This document shows positions 22,279-34,566 of a DNA stretch of 64,000 bases, one piece after another. The translations under genes and the position numbers were made by a program. Location of the stretch: positions 8,546,434 to 8,610,433 of the forward strand of contig JAVHZZ010000008.1 in assembly GCA_036250195.1 (NCBI GenBank), in the 5' to 3' direction. Source of the stretch: Mixophyes australis (taxonomy: Eukaryota; Chordata; Amphibia; Anura; Limnodynastidae). Each line of letters begins with the position of its first letter. Position 1 is the stretch's first letter. A model generated the notes under the pieces. It saw only the letters and a program-made list of their open reading frames with translations. It had not been told where the DNA came from and did not search any database.

Positions 22279-25200
22279 AAATGCTGCATACTTATGTGAA
22301 TTCCAATACAAATGTATTTTGGTGGGAATTTGGTACTCTGTTACTTTAATTGCAGAGTGAACTGTGATAAGAATGAAAGTAAGGAAGGAGATGGCTTCTG
22401 TTAATAAAGTTTTTGTGAAGGAAATGTCAGTGATGGCGAAACGCGCCTTTGTATGAGAATCCTCTAAGCAGCCGTGTATTGAAGGTGTTAACATGAAGAA
22501 TAAGTTCATAAACGCTGAGCTCTGGCATCACACAGCCCCATTATCTATTATCTATTATGCACTAAACTATAACAGCATATTATTGTCTAATATGCATTCC
22601 ATACAATTGTTGAATTCCTCACATCTAGTAACCTTTATAAAGAGAGCATACATTTAAATCTAGGTCTTTTGTTAGCTGATTTATACAGGTTTTTGTGGGA
22701 AATGAAGATGTTAAATGTTCTAACAATGAAGATAAAGGTTCGTTATTGAACATTGTGATTCCAAGGCGATCGTTCATGTGATGGCAGCTGAGACTTGTCA
22801 TCTGTGCTAACGATCACACACTCTTGGTAACGTATTGATCCTATTGTCACATTGCAACCAGCACAAACAAGAAATATAATCAATATTCTGCTGTGATGCC
22901 TGTAGGGGAAGAAGGAAAGGGGATTTTCTTTTCCCCAAATAGGCATTCAGAATGGCTGAATTTAATATGTATAGAAACTGAGTCTATGCTCATTTAATGT
23001 AATGTAGACTTCACTAAAAATCTGTCCTGGAATACTCGCTTGTACAAAATATAAAGCAATTTGTCTCCGTATTTGGTATATCCACGGCTGTCTGATGCTT
23101 CAGTGCCCAGACGAGGACTCGGCTCTATTAGAACAGGACGTTTTTATGCAGAAAGGCTTTTAGATTTACTGTACACAGATTTATTCCCATCTGCCTCAGT
23201 ACACATGGCTGCGGATGCCTCCGGTAACATTTTACACAGTCATTTAAATTGGTTAAAAAGACACCAGTATTTCTAGTTGTTCCTCTCTAATCGAAAGGAA
23301 ACCGGGGATGAGATCTAGAATTATTATTTATGTCCATTAGCCCAGGCGTCAATGACAAGACTGATCGGATGAACCCTAATATCTATAAATGGATTTTTAG
23401 TTATGTTTGTTGTGAATTTAATCTGATTTCAGTTTTTGGGTATGTATCATATATATTAATAGCTGAACACAATAGTTTTATGGTTACAGTTTAAACATGG
23501 CAGGTGCCCATTAGACAACATATCTGCCTGCACGGTTACACTGAACCCGATGGTACCTATGTCTGAGTGACCATCATTTATAAACGTGGCCACATACGTT
23601 GGTCATACTGCATTGATCGAGTTGTTGCTGGTAATGGGTTGAACAACGGGATTGCAATGCAATAAATAAATGAAGAGGTCTTCCAGGTCATAAAATCAGT
23701 TAGAACTAATGACTCATTGTTCATTTTGATTGTGTACAATGATCACGTTGATGCACACGGATGCTTCATTAGTTGACCAGTTTGGCAACATATAGAAGTT
23801 GCAAAATTGATCAGCAAAAATTGTACAGTGGGACCAGCTTAAAGAGAACCTGTCCGGTCTCCTCTTAATAACTTTTCTCCTTAAGCAATTACATTTTGTT
23901 ATCTTGCAATGTTATGCACCACTGTGTCCCTACACATCAAGGCCTAGCTGCCGTCTTAATGACATGAATGTTCATAAAGTACACGCATGCTGTTATTATG
24001 TAACCGTGAGATCTGAGCTGAATGGAAGTTAGATGACCGCTCCGAGATAGCGCTTCAGGGTTGTATCATTATACTACAGGACAGACACCGTTACAAGTCT
24101 ACAGATCTGTAGGTTGCAATGAATGAAATATTTATATATTAATGTCCAAACACATTTCATTAAAGATAGATTACCAGGTTCTACATATTTCTTTTAATTA
24201 TGTATTACACTGAGCTTTCTGTATATAGGAAAATAAACTGTTCTTGTCCCCCATTAACCAGGCACATTAAATAGCACAATGTCTTTTCTGACAGCTCAGC
24301 TCAGCTTCCAAGGAACTAGAGCTATATATTATTTTCTATCTCCTGGGTGGACAGGGACAAAGAGAAATATAGGACACTAAGGACAATGTAGAACCTGGTG
24401 ACGGGATATTCAGCTTTCAAATTACTTTGACTTGGGATGCAACATTTACTTAATTATATTGCTTTATCTTTGCAGCTTCCTTCTGTGATTTTAAACATGT
24501 CCTTTGCATCATCCAAACAGATATTTTTTTTATAAATGTCATATTTGGTACGGTTTATTAGTTTAGAGTTAAAATTTATGCACATATTCATAGTAGCCTA
24601 TCAAATATTAAAGGGAACAGTACTGATCTACAATACATTGTAGAGTATTCTCGTGACCTCTCTACAATACAAAGCATCCTTGGGACCGCCGTACAATGCA
24701 GAGAGCATGCTCGTAACTGCCCTACAAGTCAGAGCATTCTAGTGACCGCCATACAATACAGAAAGTGGACCCCTCAATCCAAAAATGGACTAATGTCAAA
24801 CCTGAAATCTTCTGCTATAGGTCTCTTAATAAAAAAAAATCCTTCCACTATATCACCCACAGGAAAATAGTCTTAACCCACAGGTCAATGATTAAACACT
24901 TACAGGGATTGGTCAATTATTCCCTTTCAGATTTGCCAGGAGACCTGTCTCTCAATCCACCAAGCTGGATTAAGCATTCCTGTTACCTAGCATAAGGCAA
25001 GACTGTCATTCCAGAGTGAAGGAATGAGAGTTCTATAAGCCACTTCCCTTTACACAGCTCTACTTAGAGATGTCTGTTTATCACAAGGTAATGAGCTAGC
25101 ATGCGGAGCACGATTAAATGTAAAATCTTACATTTAATTCGTCTAAGAAAAGAAATTGGTGAGAAACCTGCATTCCAATCCTTGTGTACGTTGTATCTTC

Positions 25201-26875
25201 TCAATAACATAAGTATCCATTTAATCATTTTTTCGCTATAATGAGGATTCTCAGAACAAGGAACCCTGCTTCGTTTATGCCGTCAGTTACAAATAAACCC
25301 ATGATAATGAAAATACTCCTCTCTCGCGGTCTGCTGTCAATAACTAAATATATTATGCACCTTGCTGATGGTACTTGCTTATTGATCCAAGTCAGCGACT
25401 TGAGTGGTGATCAGACTTTCAGTGAAATATTGCTGCATCCAATTGGCAACTTCTGAATGATTTGCTGAGTAAACAAGACTGATCTGAGAAGAGAGGAGAT
25501 TATATACAGTTCACCGTCCTCTACCACACAGGCAATACACATTTACAGTTGCACATTAAATTCACATGGAGAATGGTCTGAGGAAATAAAGATGACATAA
25601 GATAAGATATACTTTATTGCTGATTTACTTGACATAAAAACTACTTTTGGCGATATTGGGCTGCGTAGATTTATGTGGGAAGTTAATGACAAAGTGTTAT
25701 GTGAAATTACAAAGGAAATCAGATAATCAAACTACTAAGAGATAAAGGGCATCATATTGGCAGGCATTGAAGAGTTAAAATATGGCAGCTGTCTAAATAC
25801 GTCTCTTCACACATCTATATAAGAGAAGCTCGGCTTCCATTCTGCTTGTACAGTGTATATACATTTGTGTGTGTGTGGCAATCATTACACATTGCGACAT
25901 GTATGCATTATATAGCCGGACAATACAAACTTTTCTATACTTGTAAAAAAAACCTCTCCTGTACATTTTGAAAGCTTCTGATGCGTTGAACCGTCTCTGA
26001 CCCCCGTAGAGTCTAATGTCTGACATCACTTATTTGGCACACTAGCACGTAAATAATACATTCATAAAGCTGCCCCTGTGCTTTGCCAATGTACGTCCAC
26101 TTTCATACACTGAATATTATAACCAAGATGCTCTACTGAGAGTAATAGTCACAAATATTACAGCACATGACCCAAGCATTGCAAAGACCACTAAACATGA
26201 CATATAAGTAGATATAGAATAAAACGGCATCTTGTAATACTCTCAGATATATGTATGTAAAGGGGTTAAGACACTGTACAGAAAAGTCGTCTGAATAGGG
26301 GGAAACAACTGATTCTCTGTATTCAAACCCTTAACACAAGTGCCCTAGTTCTCATTAGTGCCCGAAACACTTACAATTTCCGTACAGTATTTCCGATGCT
26401 AAAACTGGAACACTAGACCCCCCCCCCTCCTCGCTTTTCCTAACTGTGCCCCCAAATCACTAGGGCATGCTGTTTTACCATTGCACTGCCCAATGAAAGG
26501 CAGAACTGTACATATATATTTGTGTGTTATCGATTGTTAAATATAAAATTACATACAAAACTGTTTGGTAGAAAGCAATTGCAAATAACGCACAGTGGAG
26601 GCAGCCATGTTCTTTAACTGGACTGATCTTCAAGAGAATGCGCCATTCATTTATTAGGAACCAGTGGGGCTGATGCATTTACTTTTTTAGACTTTTTATT
26701 TTAGAAGGGATGAAATGTCTACAGCTGCCCCCTCCTCCACGTTAGATTTGTGCAACACAAAAAGCAATATCAAGCCCAACAACATTTGTGTCATTGCTGA
26801 GGGACACAATCGATGGACCCCTGTAGGTGCTGCAGGATCTGTATAATAAAGAGTCCTCAAAGCAAACGCTAAGAC

Positions 26876-27040
26876 CAGTGGTTCCCAAATTGTGCAGTTC
26901 AAATCCTTGGGGTGCCGTGGGCAGGACCAGTGGTAAGCAAGCGGGGGGAGTACTTGGCCATTATTTTGAGTTGGGGGGGCTTTAAAACGATTATGGAGAG
27001 CCTAAGGGTCCCTCTAACTGAGAAAGTTTGGGATCCACTG
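26876..27040. mobile_element. hAT-type MITE with 8-bp target duplication
   Basis: CAGTGGTTCCCAAATT at the left mirrors AGTTTGGGATCCACTG at the right. Flanks GCTAAGAC and GCTCAGAC agree at 7 of 8 bases. Lies in the convergent spacer. Confidence 0.82.
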
Positions 27041-28676
27041 GCTCAGACCGTGACCCCAGTAAATCCCATTGTCCACATTTAACCAACTGAAGCACCAAAA
27101 AAGCTCCATGTTTTGTTTTTAATATAGTTTTCTACCATAATAGAGACTTCATGACAAGCATTGCAAAATTGTCTTCACAATTGGGGGATATAAATTAAAA
27201 TGTGGGAGATGTTTCCCTATCAGCATTTGGACTTTTACATATGTGAACGCTACAAAATGATTTTGGATTAAATATTAAAATGACATATTTAAAATGATGA
27301 CGGCTCCAGCGAGTACAGGCTGCTCTCCCATTTGTGCGCCTATTTCTGTCTTGGCTTAGAGGAAAATGTGTTTTAATTGAGCTAAAATAAGATGGGAAAC
27401 ATTTGTAACCACAAGTATCACCGAGCTCTTTAAGTCAATCTTGTAGTGATATCAGCACAATCTCTTCCAGGCAATTTGAATATGACATTATAATCCACCC
27501 ACTTCTGTACTAAATGCAGCTAATTGCCCCCATTCCAAAGAGCAGATGGCAGAAGTGCGTTTGCAAAATAACGATTTCTGTCATCTTCAATTCGAAAATG
27601 TAAACACTGCGCAGTAAGAACAAAATGTAACAGAGTTATGTGATTAAACAGATACAGAATTACAAGTTTAGGGGGATATTTACCCCAGTTTGGGGCATTT
27701 AAAGTTAATGCAAATATTCCAATCACATTAGGAGAATAATAAAATTCAAACGGTTCTTCCCCCCCCCCCACTTTAACGTGATTGAGTGTTGGATTGCCCG
27801 TAAAACTTTTAGTAACTCACCCCTATAATATTTTGTGCTACATTAGGATATAAAACTGCAATTTTCTAATATAAAATAAAATATTTGCAAATGCAAAGTG
27901 CTCCATAGTTTGCACATTAACACTCGTGCCAATTAAAAAGTTAACACAATGTTTTGTGCTAACACTTTGTGGCACGTGACCCTATAGGTGTCGATACTGT
28001 AATTGCCCAATCTGGAGAGTGCTAATCTTTGCAAGTACAAATGAGGACTCAGATATCAGGCACAGAGCATGTGAGGGAATGTGCTGTCCTGACAGTCAGA
28101 GAATTTGTGCACAGAGGCTTACAATCTGCTCCGCTCCAGCTGTTATACAACTAGCAGACTCTGGGGCAGTACAAGCTCTAACATGACCCCTATCACCCCG
28201 TACAAAATGCTCTGGTCCTTAACGTTCCTCCTAATTTACTTATGCAGTTACTTGGGCTAAATTAATTTGATAGTAAAAAAAAAAAGTATCCTATTTATTC
28301 ATTCTGCCCAGGTTACTGCAATAGTAAACACAGTGAGGAGCTAATGGTATTTTGTACTCCGTGTAAGGTGACATATTGGATTTCCGAACTTTAGGGGGTG
28401 AGTTAGCCATTGACGTTAAAAAAACAAATCAAGTACTTAGAATAGTTAATTAAGCTCAGTATGTGCTTGTTAAGGATAAACAAATATATCAGTGAACATC
28501 AATATTACAGTAATATAGCACCTAATATCCAAACAAACTGTGGCAAATTATGTCTTTTATTTTAAAGTTCTTTCTATTTAGATTCCCACACCCTGTAATG
28601 CATGATGAATGGGGAAACATGGGGGAAAGAGGTTAGTGATGCATTTTGTGCTACTTTAAACTTATTTTGTGCTTTT

Positions 28677-29370
28677 TTTATTTTTAAAAATCAGTCTTTG
28701 AAAACCGATGATCTAGGACTAGGAAGTAACAAATGATGCAAACTGGTCTCTGAGTGGTCAGCAACGCAGGTACCTGACCAAGCTGTATTCCAAATGTGCT
28801 TTCAGAGAATATAAAAAATAGCATAATGTACGATATTGTACACACTGTGATAAGGACCAAAATTCCTGCTCCAGACTCGTATATAATGGAAGAGAAACTG
28901 TATCATTATACTGAGATAATGTTATAATTGAACAGCAATGTAGAAGACAAGTGACAATGCTCCTGTGCTATGACATCACACCCGTGCTATGACATCACAC
29001 CTGTGCTATGACATCACCATTCCTTCTTTTAAAGGTCACTTTCTAACTAAGGGCAAGGGAGGAACGGTCACATTCTAGACTCCTGAATGAACCATTATAT
29101 AAACACTGTATATGTAATACTGTTTGTGACTGCCACCTCCAGAGAAGTCAATGTACAACATGTTAATATCACTGAGAAAATAAATTGCCTATTGAACATC
29201 AGCATGTTAAACATGAATTATATGAGAACCCTGTCATCTCAGCCCAGAAACTTAGACATTTCTGAAATACTTGGTGTAAATGAAGACAATGCTGAGATGG
29301 ATGATATGCGCTCTGTGTTATAACCAGAATGACTGCAGAGAAGAATGAGTCTATTGTCCTCCATGGCTGT
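28677..29370 (-). other. kank4: kank4 3' UTR (end uncertain)
   Basis: Sequence after the stop codon. The first minus-strand AATAAA signals are at 28682-28677, 28561-28556 and 28299-28294. The region contains three tandem copies of a 19-bp unit with a TGACATCA core (28962-29018). Which signal is used cannot be told from sequence. Confidence 0.4.
28962..29018 (+). repeat. 19-bp tandem repeat with TGACATCA core, three copies
   Basis: CCTGTGCTATGACATCACA is repeated three times (CCC/CCT variants). It lies about 350 bp past the kank4 stop codon, in the presumed 3' UTR, and shares the TGACATCA word with the 43-bp minisatellite. Confidence 0.93.
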
Positions 29371-29499
29371 TTACAATGTGCCTCCTTCTTCCATGTCAGC
29401 GGATGGGCAGGAACGCCGGTGCTCTGTGTGGGCTTGTAGAAGTGCTGCAATCTCAGTGTGGGCGGAATCGGCTACAATAGACAAAGCAGAGTTTCCAGC
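29371..29499 (-). CDS. kank4: kank4 last coding exon: ankyrin repeat 5 and stop
   Basis: Acceptor ttggaacag at 29500 and TAA at 29373-29371. It encodes AGNSALSIVADSAHTEIAAL, LQAHTEHRR and a short acidic tail ending GGTL. It matches [25 protein letters not shown] of human KANK4. It lies about 7 kb after the previous exon and is short enough to be missed. Confidence 0.93.
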   Translation of the reverse strand, partial: AGNSALSIVADSAHTEIAALLQAHTEHRRSCPSADMEEGGTL

Positions 29500-31161
29500 C
29501 TGTTCCAAGAAGGCAACAAATAAAAAGTAGATTAGCAAAGAACGACAGGAGAGGGTTACACTAAATGGATGCTATATTATATCCACTTCACAGGCACAGC
29601 CAATGGCATTTTATTCTCCAAGAACAATATAGGTTTTATGTAGCACTTATGTACCTTTGCGTCTATAGCGTTTTTGATCGAAAAGTGCCAATTTAGAGTT
29701 TTTTTCATTAAGGAGAAGCGTAGTGCTTAATTTACTGAAAAAGACTTAAAAAAAAAAGCAACACAACTGTAGGTATTAAAATCAACGTAAAAAAAGTTAT
29801 TCTCATGTTGGAGGACGCCTTGTTAAACATATATAGATTGGTAACAGAATGTATTATCATCCAATAATTACAAAGTATGCAAATACGCTGCATTTGTCAT
29901 GACTATGTGGAGACTGGGGGCCATTGTTCAATAGGAGTCTATGAATATCAGAATTCATTTTATCTTAACTGGGAACAAAAAAAACAAAAACTGGAAAATA
30001 TTAAACTTCAAATCAAAAAGGGAAAATAATCCATATTTGTATAGTACCTTTTCCTTATAAAAAGGTATTGAAAACCGTGATATCTTTGAATATATTAAGA
30101 TGTATTACTGTATTCTGCTTGTGATCAGATGGAGATAAACAGGAGCCATAATAATTTTGTGCAGCCCGTTTTAGTGTGTGGGTATTTTTTTTTGTTTTAT
30201 AAGAAATAATGTTTTTATTGTTGCTAAAATCATTTTGATTGACATATACAGAAAATCGTTATTTTTTTTTTATTATTTAATATAGTGGTGATCAAGGGTT
30301 CTAGGGAAGTTTTTTTAATCAATAAAGGATGGTTTGAAAGCTCTGTATGTTGTTGTTGCCCCCCCCCCAACTCTTGGTATATTGGTCTTGGAAACCATAA
30401 TTGCCACTACAGAGGTTCCAAATCTTGGTAATTAGCCCAGAAGGGTCAGGAAGATCCCCAACGCTATTTTTCCACAATAATTAGACCACATTACAGGTCA
30501 GTGTTGTCTTATTATTTGTATGACATTATCATGTAACAATAATATTTCTAAAAACAATTGGTTGTACAATATTTTTTTACCAGCAGTACATTTACTGATC
30601 TTTGCAAGCTACAGAGTTGTGTACAAGTCATAGACTACTAGACTACGTTCCAGGAGCAGTAATCTGAATAACCGGTGATCAATGACTGAAGGCAGCTTGG
30701 AATAATTGCAATTTCCTGTGAGAGGTTATAAAAATGGCTGCTGCCTGTCTAATCACACTATTCTTGTGTATGCAATCAGTGGATTATCAATCAAGGTTTA
30801 ATTGCAGATGGAAACAAACTGTCTCATCTAATCTTACAGGTTTTATTTTAGCGCTTTCCTTCATTTAAAAGATTTTCCATTCACCCCGCAGTAAACTGAT
30901 CACTTCTTGAACTGCACACAGGAATCCCGATGTTAGGAAACACTTGACAGATCATGAACAAGTGTTTGGCGCCCCCCATTTTACTGGGGTGTGGCAAAGG
31001 TGTAATTTTCATATTAATATGCCTTGTTCTTGTCACCGAGGCCTTTTCTCAAGCATCATGGCTTGACTGACAGAGATCCCCGCAACCCCCCCCCCCCCCC
31101 CCCTGCCATGTCCTAGTTCTCTACTTCTCATGTGAGGGTGTATTGTCCTATGTCTGTAGAG

Positions 31162-31308
31162 CAGTGTTGGCTAACCTGTGACACTCCAGGTGTTGTGAAA
31201 CTACAAGTCCCAGCATGCTTTGCCAATATATAGCCACTAATTGCTGGAAGGGTATGCTGGGACTTGTAGTTTCACAACACCTGGAGTGTCACAGGTTAGC
31301 CTCCACTG
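31162..31308. mobile_element. hAT-type MITE inserted in the 76-bp tandem repeat
   Basis: Nearly perfect long inverted arms (CAGTGTTGGCTAACCTGTGA..., ACTACAAGTCCCAGCATG) of about 55 bp around a short middle. It starts CAGTG and ends CACTG. The flanks CTGTAGAG and GTATAGAG fit an 8-bp duplication with a small change on the left. A second copy is at 36317-36458. Confidence 0.85.
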
Positions 31309-31612
31309 GTATAGAGTGTAATAGAATTGTATTATGATCATGTCCAGTGATCAGGTCATGTTCGGGGTATAGGGTCCTATGTCTGTATAGAGTGTAATAG
31401 AGTTGTATTATGATCATGTCCAGTGGTCAGGTCATGTTGGAGGTGTAGTGTCCTATGTCTGTATACAGTGTAATAGAATTGTATTATGATCATGTTCAGT
31501 GATCAGGTCATGTTGGAGGTGTAGTGTCCTATGTCTGTATACAGTGTAATAGAATTGTATTATGATCATGTCCAGTGGTCAGGTCATGTTGGGGGTATAG
31601 TGTCCTATGTCT
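31309..31612 (+). repeat. 76-bp tandem repeat, about four copies
   Basis: Units of the form CCTATGTCTGTATAGAGTGT...ATTGTATTATGATCATGTCC...GGTCATGTTGG, with the CCTATGTCTG landmark at 31376, 31452, 31528 and 31604, exactly 76 bp apart. A first unit is split by the hAT MITE at 31162-31308. An inverted partial unit follows at 31613-31655. Confidence 0.95.
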
Positions 31613-31655
31613 GGACATGATCATAATACAATTCTATTATACTCTGTACAGTGAT
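31613..31655 (-). repeat. Inverted partial copy of the 76-bp unit
   Basis: GGACATGATCATAATACAAT followed by TCTATTATACTCTGTACAG is the reverse complement of the adjacent units, so the end of the array can fold into a hairpin of about 40 bp. Confidence 0.9.
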
Positions 31656-33626
31656 TAGTTGGTAGTTTTAGTGTATTATGTCTGCACAGTGTCCTGGGTA
31701 GTGATTCCACTGCCAAACACTAAAAATATTAAATGTGTCTGAAAAGTGTGTTAAAAAATTGCCAGATATGCAAATTAGATACTGGACTGCAGGGGTTCAC
31801 ATAGTTACTCTGGATGTTCTTATACTAATTGTTATGGTAGCTTGTGCTGTGTATGAGTTTATTAGAAAATTTGGCAACGGGTTTAGGACTATTAGATCCT
31901 TACAAGGTCAATCCCATTTATTATACCATTGCATAAAGAACATTTGCAGTTTTAAAAATATAATATTTTCATTTTGCTGCACTACACAACCGCTGCATTA
32001 ATGTGGGCACAGCGCTTCTCTGCTCACAGGCAATTCGAGGCGGGTGTAATTGGGGACATCAGATGTGGGGTTATTTAAAAGGCTAGACATGAAGTCTGTA
32101 ATTCAGTTTATAGAAATCATTTAGTCAACAGCTTTTAAATGTTTCATAAAAATAGTAACAGCGTGAGGTCATACAAAGCACTGCGTTCTTTCAGTGCCCC
32201 CGAAAATCAATGTTACAGTGCAGGAGCTTGTTTGAAAGAACAAGGCACTTTTTGGAAATGAGAGAATCTAGCTGTAATGTCATTTAGTTTAGACTCACAG
32301 CTTCTGCCACTCTGCCAGTTGTCACATACCTGGCATACCACGATTATCTCCGACAAGATTTATATCCCAGGTATCTGATAAGGACACAAGGCCAGTAAAC
32401 TGCAGTATTAATATCACTGCTCATTTATGCAGCGGATATTGAGTTGGGAATGGTACAATTTCCTGGTGGGGCCTCTATCCTGGTTGCTGGGCCTTCGCCC
32501 GCCAGGTCTAAGAATCCCAGAACAGCCTCACTCTGTGGGAGTTGTGGTATTTTGTAATAATCTGGAATTCCATCCTCTGCACAGTATTATACTCCTCGTG
32601 TCAAAGTGATAAAGGATAAAAGTTCACAGGAAGAGAAATATTACACCGGAGGGGGGGGGGGGGGCCTACGTGGATGGAATTGCCTCCTTGTATGATGGAA
32701 ACAGGACTGTCTGGTCTGCTCTGGGTGGTCGCACATACATTACAGAGGCCTGTGCTGTACAGACTGTACATCCTGGACACAAAACAATCGTGCATTCCAG
32801 TGTGTGCAGGAGAACAGTGTTTGAGTGACAGCTCTGTTAACAAGCAGGCTCTGCCGCAGCTGCCAATCATTACCCAGACTCGGGTTTCCATTTGTTGTAT
32901 GCAGGCAGGTTAATGTAATTCTCATCCTGATTCAGGTCATATCATCAGGAATTATTGCACATTTGTTAATTTAATCTTTCAAACACACTGGACTGTGAAA
33001 GGGGACGTGCATTACAGGCTTAGAAAACCTGGCCGTATTCCTTGTAGTACAGGGAAGATCTGAGAGCCGATACAGTTGTATTAAACGGGTCTTCCCACCT
33101 ACAGCCACTGATTTGTACGTACCCTCCTGAAAATATTATTAACTCGTTTAATCTGTGCCGTGTTCTCCTTTGTTTTTCACCAAAGCCTTTAACATTGTTA
33201 GGTCTGAGGACCAGGGGTTGAGCAACTACAGAAAATTATGAATGATGCCGATCTGACTGAAATAAAACGTATATAGTTTGATTACAACTAAAGCAGCAAT
33301 ATAAAGTATAATTATAAAACATGAGTAGATGCTGCTTTAAGGCATTAAGAACTCATTAAAAAAATATTAAATTGCTGAAGGGTAAAATAAAAATATACCC
33401 CAATCATGTATACCTGTTTCCTGGTTAATTAGAAGGTAATTCAGGTTAACAGACGGTATAGAATTTGAATGGAGTAGACAGAGACTCAATGAAGGGTTTC
33501 AAAGGTGCAAGTCAGGGGGCAAAGATATAACTCGTTAAGTATGTGCCCCCTTTACATTTTTGTACTGATGACATCCCTGTCTGCAGAACATTGTTCTGAT
33601 CCAGCTGCCCCTACATAGATGCACCT

Positions 33627-34566
33627 TGATATATTACATCAGACTCCTCTCTCTCTCTTTTGCCCCCCACGTCCAATCCCTTGCTCAAGCCTGTCGCTTC
33701 CAACTGCGCAACATCGCCCGCATCCGACCCTTCCTCTCACTAGACGCCACCAAAACCATCATCAATGCACTCATCATCTCCCGCCTGGACTACTGCAACC
33801 TCCTCCACACTGGCCTCCCTCTCTCCCATCTCGCCCCGCTCCGATCTGTACTCAATGCAGCTGCCAGACTTATCTTTCTCTCACGTCGCTCCTCCTCTGC
33901 CTCCCCTCTCTACCAGGCCTTACACTGGCTCCCTTTCCCTTACAGAATCCTCTTTAAACTCCTTACTACCACTTACAAAGCTCTCTCCCAGTCTACTGCT
34001 CCCTACATCTCTAACCTCCTTACCATTCATACTCCAGCTCGCTCCCTGCGCTCGGCAAACGACCGTCGCCTCTCCTCCACTCTTATTACCTCTTCCCACT
34101 CCCGAGTCCAAGACTTCTCCCGAGCTGCCCCCCTGCACTGGAATGACCTCCCTCGCTCCATCCGTCTCGCTCCCAATCTGTGCTCCTTCAAACGGGCACT
34201 CAAAACTCACCTGTTCCTGAAAGCCACCAACCATCCACTTAACCCCTCATCCACTCTGCTTGTTCTCCCTCCTCTCCCCTGGTCCCTTTTTCTCCCTCGC
34301 ATCACTGCCTCCCTTTGTGCCTGTTTTGTCCTCCCTCCCTTAGGATGTAAGCTCGCATGAGCAGGGCCCCTCTCCCCTCCTGTCCTCATACCGACTCTTC
34401 TGCTCCACCCTCACTCCATATGTCTGCCCGGAGTTTCCAAAGCATTGGTACTTAGTGTTTATTGTTCTGTGATGTTTTACCCTGTATGGTCTACTGTTCG
34501 TATTATGTAAGGCGCTGCGAAAACCCTGTGGCGCCCAACAAATAAATGATAATAATAATAATAAAA
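33627..34566 (+). mobile_element. 5'-truncated L2-type LINE: end of reverse transcriptase plus 3' UTR
   Basis: One open frame (33626-34360) reads the C-terminal part of an L2/CR1-group reverse transcriptase: RPFLSLDATKTIINALIISR, LDYCNLLHTGLP, LHWLPFPYRILFKLL, TPARSLRSAN, LHWNDLPRSIR and FKRALKTHLF. The catalytic FADD segment lies further upstream in the family and is absent through 5' truncation. The 3' end has GGCGCTGCG...GTGGCGCCC and an (ATA)n tail at 34548-34566. The open frame suggests fairly recent insertion. It sits in sense orientation to patj and antisense to kank4. Confidence 0.88.

Larger units (their letters stand above)
20101..26875. other. Convergent spacer, left part
   Basis: No gene recognised. 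Holds candidate late patj poly(A) signals, the CTCF-type motif at 21935 and the 36-bp repeat at 22172. A segment at about 25600-25620 (AAGATATACTTTATTG) resembles a LINE 3' end but is too short to assign. L1TD1, found between these genes in mammals, is not seen. Confidence 0.65.

Noticed and set aside
25590..25625. LINE 3' end (GATAAGATATACTTTATTG)
   Set aside because: Suggestive but only about 20 bp with no coding part; cannot be assigned.
33619..34234. Several overlapping open frames on both strands around the L2 LINE
   Set aside because: Only the frame from 33626 matches a reverse transcriptase; the others are shadows in C-rich sequence.
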